From contig JAKZAP010000012.1 in assembly GCA_023053575.1 (NCBI GenBank), forward strand, positions 12,383,532 through 12,447,531: DNA of 64,000 nt. Direction: 5' to 3'. Below the pieces are notes generated by a model. The model searched no databases, was not told the origin of the DNA, and was given only the letters and a program-made list of their open reading frames with translations. The translations under genes and the position numbers were made by a program. Positions 35,001 to 47,000 of this stretch are shown here, piece by piece; position 1 is the first letter of the stretch; every line of letters begins with the position of its first letter. Source of the DNA: Branchinecta lynchi. Lineage: Eukaryota; Arthropoda; Branchiopoda; Anostraca; Branchinectidae.

Positions 35001-38000
35001 TTTGCTTCTTTTTTGATGTCCCCGTTTTTTGGCTTCTTAGGTCTACCACGAACCCCATGACCGACAACTTTTTGCGTTCCAGGAAGTGTAAGCGCGCCAC
35101 CTGTGTTGACATCATCGTTTTTTTCCTTCCTAGGCCTTCCACGTACCCATTACCCACAACTTTTTGTGTTCCAGGAAGTGTAAGCGCCCCACCTATGTTG
35201 ACATCATCGCTTTCCTTCCCACGTAACCATTACCCACAACTTTTTGTGTTCCAGGAAGTTTTAGCGCTCCACCTGTGTTGGTCATTTTATCCATAATTTT
35301 CTTACCAGCGAATGTACCCAAAGCAGCAGCACCACTTGTTAAAGCTGCCTTACCAAGGGTAATTGCTAGCGGTATTAAGAATGGAAGTAATCCACCTTTT
35401 TGAATCGCTTCTCTCATCTGCTTGTATGATACATCTATGTCACAACCCTTATTATTCATTTTACATGTTTCTATTTTATCAATTTGTCGTTTACTTAAAA
35501 GTAACTTGACTGGTTCCCGTTCATTTTGTCTACTGTGACTAACACGTATCTGACATTTTTGTTTAGCACCAAAACATTTCTTCAGCTTTCCTTTCTGAAG
35601 CTTTGATAAATAAACTGTATACTCCATTGTTTCAACCATTTATTAGGGGATTAATTTATCTTATAAAATTTATTTACCAGCCATCATTTTTTCTATTCTG
35701 GTAACGAATGGTTTGTCAACAGGTTTTAGCTCTAGCTCTAGAAGCCTTTTTAAAATATTTACTACTGCTCTTTCAATATTATCGATACGAGTTTTTTGAC
35801 CAGCAATCTTTCCTTCAATTATACCGTTATGGGTGTGTTGCCCAAGAAGCTTTTTGTCATAATCTAAAAGGTTCATAGTTAACGTTGCTAAATTAACAGC
35901 ATCATTTTTGTTTCTAGGGTTTTGAACATTTGTTATCAACTTGTTTTCAGCGTTAATCTCTTTATCATTAACTCGAACTATTTCTTTTACAAATAACCCT
36001 TTATCTTTAATCCTTACCAATAAATTATCAGGAGAATCATGTACCGCAGTTAATCTGTTGATATCTTCGCTAAAATACTGATTTGCCCCCACTTGTTGTG
36101 CGGTAATTTCTTCTTTAAATTGATTCAAAATAATAGTCATAGATCTGAAACTAATAGCGTCCTGGTCAGCTTTCGAATCCCCTAACATAATAATTCTCTT
36201 ACCTTGTAGGTTAATATTACCGTTGTCATCAGTAACTCTCTTTTCATTCGATTCGTTACTAACCTTTTTTCCAACACTACCAAATTTATTCATTTATTAT
36301 AGAAATAAATTATCCGGTAAATTTTTCAAAGTTTTTCCTGTACTTAAGGGTTTTATCTTTTATTTTTAAATCTATGAAGAAAAAACCGTAGCCCTTGGTT
36401 GCAGCCTCGAATTGTTTGAGAAATTTTTCATTGTCTATACTGGAGACATGGCTTTGCCTTATTAATTTTACTTCTTTTGGATTAGAACACTGAAAGAATG
36501 CAAAATAATTGCACTGGAGCCTTACCACCTTTGGCGTTTTATGATAGCTCTGTGACAAGTAAATAATTGAAGCATTTTTCTTTCTTCCTCTTATGAATAA
36601 ATCTTCTATTTTCTTCTGGTCTTTTTCAGTGACAAAATCGTCAAAGATAATCAAGTTTTGGTACTCAGGGTCTAAGTCGTCAACATCGACAATATCATCA
36701 AGATTGTTACTTACTGTTAAGACTTTCGATTTGCATTGTGACTCCAAAGTGGTTAAATTGGTTATAAGGTCTTGATATTTATCTTCTTCAAGATCTTTAG
36801 CATACAAGTATATTCGGTTGAAACAAAGATATTCATAAATTAAATTCAAGAGTAAATTGGTTTTTCCTGTTCCAGAACTTCCACAAATTAATAATCTAAA
36901 TGGCCACTGAGGTGCAAGGTCGTGCTTATTCTGATAAGTGTTCTTTTCACTAAAATCATAGACTTTGATTGGAGCCTTTTCATTCATTTATTTAGGAAGA
37001 ATTTTTCATTATAAGATTTACTTGAGTATTTTAAGTATATACTTGGATTTATTAAGTAGGTACTTGAAGTTTTGAAGTGGGTACTTGATTTTTTTAAGTA
37101 GGTACTTGAAGTTTTTAAGTAGGTACTTGATTTTTTTAAGTAGGGACTTGATTTTTTTAAGTAGGTACTTGATTTTTTTAAGTAGGTACTTGAAGTTTTG
37201 AAGTAGGTACTTGATTTTTTTAATTAGGTACTTGATTTTTTTAAGTAGGTACTTGAAGTTTTTAAGTAGCTACTTGAATTTAATGTTTATAACCTAAAGG
37301 TAAAGTGTGTATTTTATCGCTTGTTACTATCCTTTTATCATCCTTAGGATCTAACGCTTTTTTATTCTGTTCTTCTAGAAACATATTGTGCTTGTATGAT
37401 CTTAAGTTATACTGGGTAATAGAAAGGTTTTCCGTTTTACCAAACAGTACATCCTTATAGTTTTGAATCGTAATTTTATCTTTAACGATATTGGTTTTTA
37501 TTCCTTTCAGTTTTTTGCTAGCTTTTGAAGGGTCTTGGTTGTCCTTTAAATAAGCATATACCTTTGATCGTAATCCAACAAACTCTGTCATAACCTGTCC
37601 ACCTAATTCATCTTTCATCATTCCTATCACTTTCTTATTTACACTAGGAAACCCATATGGATTATCTTTCGCATAATCAGATGTATCGAACCTCTCATTC
37701 AAATCTTGTTTGATATCTTCATAGAAATCTTCGGTTCGAATGTCGTATATGAAAGAATCAGTGTCCATATAACACAAATCAATTTTATCTCCATATTTAG
37801 GCTTCATATAATCATAATGGAATTCATACATCAATAACTTGGATAGTTCTAATACAGCAAAGCCGATGTACATTGGTTTGTCTAATTTTATCTTTTCCTT
37901 TGACATTCTTGCTACTGAAAAGTTTTCACTGAATATTATTTCAGATTTAAAGTTGGATTTCTTTATTATTTTTTCTCTTGTTGCATCATCCGTTATTATT

Positions 38001-41000
38001 TCCATATCCGCTCGCTTCCTTACGTTTTCCATAGTTTTTCCAAAGCAAGCATTATTCATAAGCTTAAAGAAATCCTTTTCAAAATCATTTGTACCTTTAG
38101 TTCTAAATGCTGTGTTGTGGTCTATATATCCGTTTAAGTAAGCACTTTCAGTGAATCCTAGTATTCTGTGTACTCTTTTCAATATCAAACCTTTTTGTAA
38201 ATAGAATTCTAGGTTCCTGTGGTGAACTACATAGTTAGTTTTATCTAATACTGTGGTACATAGCTTACCGTTAAAGTGTTCGGGTGCTAATGGTAAATCC
38301 TTGTGTAATTCGTGTAGTTCTTTTGGATATTCTAAGTCTACCTCATATATAGCACCCACATCTTGTCTCACCGACTTAATCGTAATCACCGACTTGATAT
38401 GACTTTTCAGATGGTTGTAATACTCGATTGATTCATATTCATTCCTTTCTTTCAAATCATCCGGTATGGAAATGAATTGGAAATCATTCGCTGGTAAATC
38501 TTGTGACATTGCCCACCCATATAAATTATTTTTATCCAAATACACTAAATAATTAGATGGCTTATTCTTATTATAATCACTTGTATATTTATTATTTGCT
38601 TTTGCGTATCTTTTTATACATTGGGATACACCACCTCTTATTCCTTTTTCTATAAAGGTATACATGTCTTCCTTTGAGAATAACGGCAAGTCTACTTTCG
38701 AATGCTTTAGGAAAGCATCCCATGTTAGTCCTGGAGCTGAGAAGTAATGAAGTGGATCCAGATCATAATTATGTATACAAACGTTCCTGAAATTCTCCAC
38801 AACATCTGATAGAATTAACACATCACTTTTTAGGTACAACTTGGTATAATCAAGTAAAGTTTCACAGTTAAATTGCTTCCATATAGATACCGCTCTTTTA
38901 TAATCACTTTTGTCAATACCTTTCCCCGTCAACCTAGAATAAAAGCTTTCTATTGGTGGTAACTTTGCACATTTCATTTTATCGAAACTATCTACGAATT
39001 CATAGGGATACACCCCTTTTTTAATTATTTCTTTGAATTCATCGTCATTTTTGAAGCTGTTAGATGTGTACTTGAAATTCTGTCTTAGATGATTACAAGG
39101 TACTTTGCAATCACATGTTGCTAAATTTGCTGATAGTTTGTCTAAAGATGAAGCCATAAATCTAATTGAATCTATAAACCGCATCTCATATTTTATTTCC
39201 GTATCCGCTTTTGTAATACTTATTGATTTCGAGAATGAGATGAAACTTTCTGCACTTTCAAAAATTCCGTTATCAGGTATCAATTCTCTAACAAATAAAT
39301 GAGAATCATATTTTGATAAATTATGCATTACTACCGGGATATGCCTAGGAATCCTGTATTTCATATTACATTCAGCATGAGCAAATCCCCTATCTTCTCC
39401 TGTCATGTGGTCGTGATCAAAGGAGGATTTTCAGTGATTTCAGTTGTACAGATGTGACAAGTCTTATTCAATAGATTTTTCCATTTTTCGGTAATTTCTG
39501 CATTGGTATAAGTATGGTTTCTTTGTCTGCTTTCATATTTGTTTGCAATTTCTGTGGATACTTTTGTAACGGTTTTAACAAAATGTTTTGCAGCGTCTTC
39601 ACCGAAATAGTCATAGTATTTGTTCTGGTTTGTATCAAAGGAACAGCATACCTGAAATGCGTAAGCAAATGGTTTCTGTTTGGCCACTTTTATTGTTTTC
39701 TTCCCGTTTACTTGATTGTACTCTTCGTTATAAGACTCAAAGTCGGCTATTATGCAATAAGGTACTTTCATTTGTTTTGCAATATTTTTATATTGTATAC
39801 TTGAACCTTCAGGAGGCATTATAATATCAGGATCTTCGCAATTATTTTTACTCTCATGTTTTTCATATTGTTCTTCTTTTGTAAAATGCCTTCCGCAAAA
39901 AGTGCAGAGGTATGTCTTTTTTTGTCTTGTAGGTATTTGAGGACCAACTAATCTGCTCAGATCCTTTACCAGTACATAATGATTATCGAAATATAATAAA
40001 TGAACGATATGTTTTGCAGTTTTCCCATTGATTGTACTTTTTAGTATATGACTTCTGATAATTTTCTCTTTTTCAATTTGAAATAAACAAATCTTAATGT
40101 TGTATCTATTTTCAAATTTGTGTATATCTTTAGTATCCATTGGGAAGTTGGTAACCCCTTTGAAATCAAATTCGTTCTCATATTGTTTATATTTCGAAAT
40201 TCTTTCCGGATGATCCTTAGCTGGGTATAAATTTGCTAAGATTGACCAAAGAAAGCATTTTTGATCCTTATTTTCAATATTCAGACAAGCTCTTTTATTT
40301 TTTACGAAATCTGGTAGTATTTTAAACGTTCCTCCCATGTAAGATTCTATTCGTGTCATCCTATAATCAATTCCTTCATACCGACTAAATTGTAGCCCAG
40401 ATCGAGGGGTATTACTTAAAGAACTAAGTCTCTTGTTATTATCATCCAAATGATTATGAGTAAGAATGCTATTTTTATTTAAAATCCAAGAAGTACTGTT
40501 GTAATATACTACTACTTCTTCATCATTCTCCTGTCGATGGAAAATAACACGAGTTACAAACTGAACTCTATATTGATTTATTTCGTTCATTCGCCGCTGT
40601 ATATCTGCGAAAGTAAAAGCAATAAGAGTATGCTCGTCAACTCCATTACCTTGAACTGAAACGTTTACAGTGAATATATTCTCACTTTCGCTAAAAATAG
40701 TAGGCTGCTGTTCTTCTTCCGTTCTAAATACATGATCAGGAATTAATTTTTCTTCTTTAATTTTTTTCTTATTTATGAAGAGAGTTGATAAACCAATTGG
40801 TTTCTGTCTACTGTTATCACGTCTTTCTGTTTGATCTCTTATGATATCTCTATTTTTCTGTACGGAATCTTTATGTTTGGTAATAATATTATTATAGTAT
40901 TCTCCAACTCTTTTTAGTACTTCTTCTCGGTTTCCGCGAGTTGATAGGTTCTTGTTTTTCAGAAATTTCTTTAATTCGCTTGTCTCTTTTTCTTTGTTAT

Positions 41001-44000
41001 CATTGTATTCTTGTTTTAGTTTTGTAATGGTGATATTATTTTCTTTTATCTCATCTTCCAGAATGGTTCGTAATCTCGGTTCTGGTTTGTAGTCGGATGG
41101 TCTTTTCTTATTATGAGTTCTTTCGTTTCTGCGTTCAATTTTAATTTTATCTTCAGCTATCAAAATATACTTATTAAGATGGTTTATTATATTATTTGTT
41201 ATTTCATGTTTCTTAGCTCCATTTGTTTTGATTTTATTAATTTTCGCATAAGTCCGCAGTTCATTATATGTGTATAGCGATAATCTTTGTATAACCGCTT
41301 TGTTGTTTGATATAACCTTTTTACAAAGCTGAATAACCTCTGCAGTATTCATCATTTAATAGGGGAACATTTTTATTAATAAATTTCTCCCGTCTGAGTT
41401 TTGTCAGCCGTAAAGAAAAGCACTGGTTTCAGTATGCGTTTCACAGAGCAAGCGCTGTCTATATTCTCTTCAATCAGTCAAGAAAGATTCCGTACAGTTT
41501 AGCAGGTGGCGGATGTGTTCCGAATCGCGAACCTTTCATTCAATCAAATAATTTCTGAAACAATTTTATTACATAATAAATGGAAGAATTAGAAAAGAAA
41601 ATGTATGTTTACCGTCGCAGTTACAAGTACTACAATCGTATAAGTAATAGCTTACTTGTATCCAAATTCCTCTTTTCGGCAGCACGAATGTCTGCGTTTC
41701 TAGTGCTACCGCTAGCTTCTTTAAGTTTGGGTGCTGTTATCATCGAAATAATTGAAAAGCAATTAAGCATTGCTGATAGAAAAGCAGAATTTAGGACTAT
41801 TTATGATTTTTATACTGAGTTGTTGTCAATGCTAAAATGCGGACAGTTAACAATTGAGGAGGTAATTCAGAGAGAAACAGAGATGCGTAAAACCTTTCGA
41901 TTTTTTCCTCGCGAAAAATACATGAAACAAGTCCGTCTGAATGGCTATAAATATTGTAATAAATCTATAAAAAGTCAAGAGAAATTACCAAACATATAGT
42001 CTATTGCTATACTGAATATTGTTTCCTAACTGTCAAACAGATCTTTATTTCATACGCGCATTAATGAGCTGCGTCATTCAAAGGTCTCGCCGTCAATTTG
42101 GGATGTAATTACAGTCTCCGGCGTGACTAACACAATCTCATCTTAACTCGGAAACTTGTGCGAATTGAACAAGGACCCTTGGTGTAGTGGCTCAACGCTC
42201 GGCCGAACGTTGACTCATCACCATTCAGACCTTCGAATCCCACTGACCGCAGTTTCTGTTTGTCGATAGTGGGATGGTAATAAAAACTTGCGGGTTCCCC
42301 GTTCAGGGCCCCCCAGACTAAGGCCACATCACCACAAACACTACACCAATCGGGGTGTACCAACATCACACCTCTTAATTTTCAAAGTCTGGGGGTGTGG
42401 GGTTTTGCAAAAATATTTTATAAAGTTCAAAATCGGTAATCATCATATCATCATGCAAACTCAGTACTGCGTTTTTATCTATCGCATTTATGTGATAAAC
42501 GTGGTTGGTTTCTATTACCAGATGTTTCAAAGCGATTGGGATTTTTATTTAATAAAATCATCCCCCTAATAAATGGAGTCCACAAAGGAAGTCTTGAATA
42601 CAATCAGAATGAATAAATACAATGAGACAATCAGGAAAGAAGAACTAGTTCTAGGATTGAAATATACTATTGTTAAAATGAGAATTGCTAAGACAAAATA
42701 TGGTGATAAGTTGGTTGTAGTTATTAATCATAATGACAAACCCTGTGATTTGTTTATAACTCAGAAATATAATGCCATTGCTAACGAATTACTTTTAAAG
42801 AAAAATCTGGTTTTGCAGCCTATTGTACGCGAAAACAAGAACAAAGAAACATATGTGGATTTAGAACTGTTTACTCAGTAATATTTGAATAAAAAATGTA
42901 AAAAAAAAAGAAGTAGTGTATATTGTAGTATTTTATATGTAGTAAAGGGTAATATTTCTCATTTCTTGTATCCTTTATTTTGGAAGTAAGAAAATAAAAA
43001 TGTTCTTAAAAAGGGGGATAATTTGGTAAAAAGGATGTTAAAATTTAAGAAATTGATGTTAAAATGGGGTTTTGAAATTGGGGGGAGGGTGGAGTGGGAG
43101 CGGCGATCTTATACTACTATGGAGCATCCGATCTTCATTGCCTCGAATCTCACGCAGAAGAGGAACTGTGAGGTCATCAGCAAACTTTAAATGGTTTCCT
43201 AAGTTCATCATGAGTGTGTTCACTACCATCAAAAACGCCAAGGGCCCGAGACGAGTCCCTTGCGGTGGCCCACAAGTTATCCTAACAGGCGGTGAAATAT
43301 CTTCATTGTTGAGCTGTACACAGTGTGATCTGTCAGTTAGAAAACTAGCAATTATCCGAACAACTACCTAGAACGACTACCTAGTAATAAAGTTCTAGGT
43401 TGGATTCCCGAACGCTGGTAAATCAACCCTTCTGCAAGCTGTTTCCAGATCACGAACGAAAGTGGCTCCCTACCCGTTTACGACGTTGCAACCCCACATC
43501 GGTGTCGTACCCTACGAAGACTACGAACAGGTTTCAAGTGAGTTTAGATACAAAAGTTGAGTGTGTTTTTTGGAGTTTGAAGTTTCCTTCAAACACTCCT
43601 TGAGCCCAAACTGACTAGGAAACATACATTCGTACAATGGATAACAAGAGCCATGAGGTCATATGGCACTTCTCACGAGTGAGTCCGGTACCCCTCCCCA
43701 CAGTGCTGGGATCCGGTTCGGACCCTAAAATATGTCATCTAAGGCATACCACTCCAAGTTTCATTCAAATCACTCCACTCGTTCAACCCCTATATGAGCC
43801 ACAACATTTCTGGGACTCCCCCTCCAACGCCCCCCCCCCCCCCCCACTGTGGCCGAATATGACGCGGACACATAAACTTCGCATCTCTAAAGTCTCTCTT
43901 CCCTTCCTTCCAGTTTTGCTCGAATCAGAGTATATCTGCAAGCTCGCGGTTCTCGCTTCATCGTCCTCTACGTTGGTTGGATACCGTTCGGACGCCAAAT

Positions 44001-47000
44001 GACAAATCTAGGCCGCATAAACTTGGTACTGTCCAACATGCATCTCATTTTGCCCATCCGTTTGGTTGTCGTGCATGTGACAAAGTTACCGCCCCCCCCC
44101 CCCCCACCATGGCCGCATGAGGTTCTGACATTCTTTGTAAATATAGGTCGTCAGTTCTTATCACCGATAAAGTTTCACTTGAATCGAACCATTTGTTCGC
44201 AACCTACGGAAGTCAGTAATTTCCGGATTCCCCCTCCCTCAACTCCCCGAGAAAATCGTCAGATCCAGGAACGTTGTCCTGTTAGCACATCTGGATTATA
44301 TTTATGTTATGTAGTCTATGTAGTAGAAATAAATGAATGAATGAATGAAGTGTCCTGACTCGCGATCACCGTCTGGTTAACCCCCTCCAACTCCCCCCAA
44401 AGAGTCCCATGATCTGGTTCTGTCAAGAACGTGTCTAATGTTATGCTTGTTCTTCGTACCAAATTCCAGCCCGATCCCTCGACGCTTAGCGTTTCAGAAA
44501 AATTCCGGTGCCCCCTTCCAACTCCCCCTCCCCCAGTATCGGATCCGGTCTGAACTTACATGGAACATCTGAGACAATAGCTCTTTCCACTTGCCAAGGT
44601 TCATTTAGATCCGATCACCCTTTCAAAAGTTATAAATACCTCAAGATTGCGGATCCCCCCACCCACCACTCCCCCGACGATGGTCGGATGGGGAAAAGGA
44701 CTGTTTCCAAGTTAATCTTTTCGGGTCCTTGAAATGCCTGCCGAGTTTAACCGTCCTAGCCTTATGTGGAAGTGCCCGAACTAGCAAAACCCAGACCGAC
44801 CGACGGAACGACAGAAATTGCGACCGCTATAATAATAATTTATTAAAGCCAACAAAGGGTCATACAACAGTATTCATTATCGCACTTAACTAACAAAATT
44901 GAACTTCAAAATTACATACAATAAAATAACTTCTTTTTAACCTTCTAGCATTGCTAAATTACCTCCGATCTAAACTTCCAGTATACACTTAAAATATTTA
45001 CATACCGACCGAATTACCTGACGATTTGTCGACTTCATAATACCAGAGAATAGTATGGGCACCCCACCAAAAAAACCATCTCTAATTTCCTTCACCCCCG
45101 GACAATCTGTCAGCAGATGGCATAAACTCTCTTCTACCTCACCACAAAATCGGCAAGCACACTCAGCCACTGGCAAAGACCTATTCTTTTGAAAAACCTT
45201 TTTCCTACTTCGTAATGGGAGACAGCTCGCCCGGAATTGGAACCACATCTTTAACATTTCTGCGGGTAGACCTAGCTTAAAATAAAATTCTAATCCAAAC
45301 AAATTCTTAAACTTCGGATAATCAGTGAGCGTCTCCGACTTCCGAATAGCCTCATTCCATAACTGAGTTTCTTGGTCCTGAAGTACTGAAGTAAATTTTC
45401 CAATCAAATTTTCCAAATCTTCGGCATCACCATGTCCATCATTCCAAGCATACGACAGTCCAGCTTCGTCCAACAGCTTTCTCACTTGCCAAGGCCAAGA
45501 ACGCTTCTTTTTTGATCCGAGGGACTCTAAGTATGCCACTTTCAGCAGCCTATCTTCTTGGAGAATTACTATTTTTAACCAAAATCTAACTACTTGCACT
45601 AGCCTACGCGTTCTAAGAGACAGCAAACCTAATTCTCCTTTCATTACTTGTGTATGGGTTGTTTGATAGAAAACGGCACCATAGAAACGGAATTGTCAGC
45701 TACGATGCTTTGATAGCGATATCTCGATCGACAGACTGACGCGGATCCTTGCTAGAAGGGCCGAAATTTCGCTACCCAAGCATCGTAGCTGACCTTTCTG
45801 TTTTTGGGATCCCAAAATGTAAGTGTCGGGATACCTATGATTTCGTAAAATTTATCCGTCTGTCCGTCTGTTAGCACGACAAGTCTCGAAGGGGTCGAGG
45901 TATTTTATTAAAACTTGGCATGAGGACTCTTTGGGTCAAAGTACAGGTCAAGTGTGAAGATGAGCTCTTTAGCCATACATTTGGGGTTTTCCAGCCTTCC
46001 ACATCCGCAAGACCATTAAACAGGGCGAAGAGAGCATGCTCCCGACTCAGTCTTTTCTGGAATCCAAACTGATGCGAAGGAATCGAACACTTCCGAGAAA
46101 TTTCACTAAGAATAATAGACTCAAAAATTTTAAACGAGGTGCAAGAAACGGTTATAGGACGATCCGATCGACAATCGTCAAGATCTTTTTTCCCTTTTTT
46201 GGGAATAGGTGTGATCTAGCCGACGCAACACTGCTGAGGCACAATACCTGATGAAATTGACATCTGAAACAACAGTAAAAACAGTCAGTTTTAGAAGTTG
46301 CCCGTCTGTCCATCTGTTAGCACGGTAATTCTCGAAGGGGTTGGGATATTTTATTCAAACTTGGCATAAGCACACTTTGGGTCAAAGTACAGGTCGGTCA
46401 GGTTTGAAGATGGGCCCTGTAACCCTACATTTAGGTGTGGGGGAGGGGTTTCAAACGAAGCGGCGAAAAATAAATGTTTGTAAAAGCTAACCAGATAGTC
46501 GATCATAGGGGTAAGGAGACATGCTCAATCAGAATATGAAGATTTGTGAAAAGTAAAAGTTTAATCTGAAGTTGATTAGAGTTTAGATTTAGGGCTAAGG
46601 GGACATGCTGAAGCTAAATAGGAAATTTGTTTTCTTGCCGTACGAGTGGTTCACCCGGAATCCGGCAAAACTGGAATATTTGTGAAAAGTTAAAGTTTAA
46701 TGTGAAGTTAATTAGAGGTTCTATTTAAGGGTAAGAAGACATGCTGAATCAGAATATGAAAATTATTTTCTTGCCGGACAAGTTGTTGGCCCGGAATCCG
46801 GCCACAATCGGAAATTTAACATGAAGTTATAAAACCCAATGATTGAGTCGATATAGGGTGAGGAGACATGCTGGTGCATCTTTCGAACATAAGAGATTGA
46901 TTAGAGATTCCGTTTCGGGGAAGGAGACATGCTGAACCCGGTTCTGAACTTTATTTCCTTGACCGATAAGCTGGCTAAGTTTGCCAAAACCCGGATTTGG

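Larger units (their letters stand above)
29624..43118 (-). mobile_element. Polinton/Maverick (adintovirus-like) element, 13,495 bp
   Basis: Bounded by AGTAGTATAAGATCG... inverted repeats of 577 and 580 bp, with a 6-bp duplication outside. It encodes the full Polinton set: protein-primed polymerase B, rve integrase, adenain-like protease, FtsK/HerA-type packaging ATPase, major and minor capsid proteins, and accessory virion-like proteins. Gene density is high and spacers are 4-38 bp among the late-type genes. The element is far more A+T-rich than its flanks. The repeats differ by only three single-base length changes, implying a recent insertion or homogenisation. The polymerase, integrase and pX-like genes have frame breaks, so this copy is probably defective as written. 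Confidence 0.97.
27551..43398 (+). other. MTG2: Intron 4, hosting the Polinton
   Basis: Contains unidentified sequence (27551-27984), a family A copy, a family C piece near 28985, an antisense LINE fragment split by the Polinton, and the Polinton itself. The Polinton ends only 280 bp before the exon 5 acceptor and lies mostly antisense to the host gene. Confidence 0.85.

Noticed and set aside
37033..37284. CRISPR-like repeat array
   Set aside because: Units are contiguous 21-bp tandem repeats with no unique spacers, in a eukaryotic mobile element.
42127..42369. 80-codon minus-strand ORF in the Polinton right arm
   Set aside because: Reads through the tRNA-derived insert, lacks the element's start motif and resembles no Polinton protein.
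43059..43241. 60-codon minus-strand ORF at the right Polinton edge
   Set aside because: It fuses LINE RT codons with the outer Polinton TIR; a junction artefact, annotated as RT remnant plus TIR.
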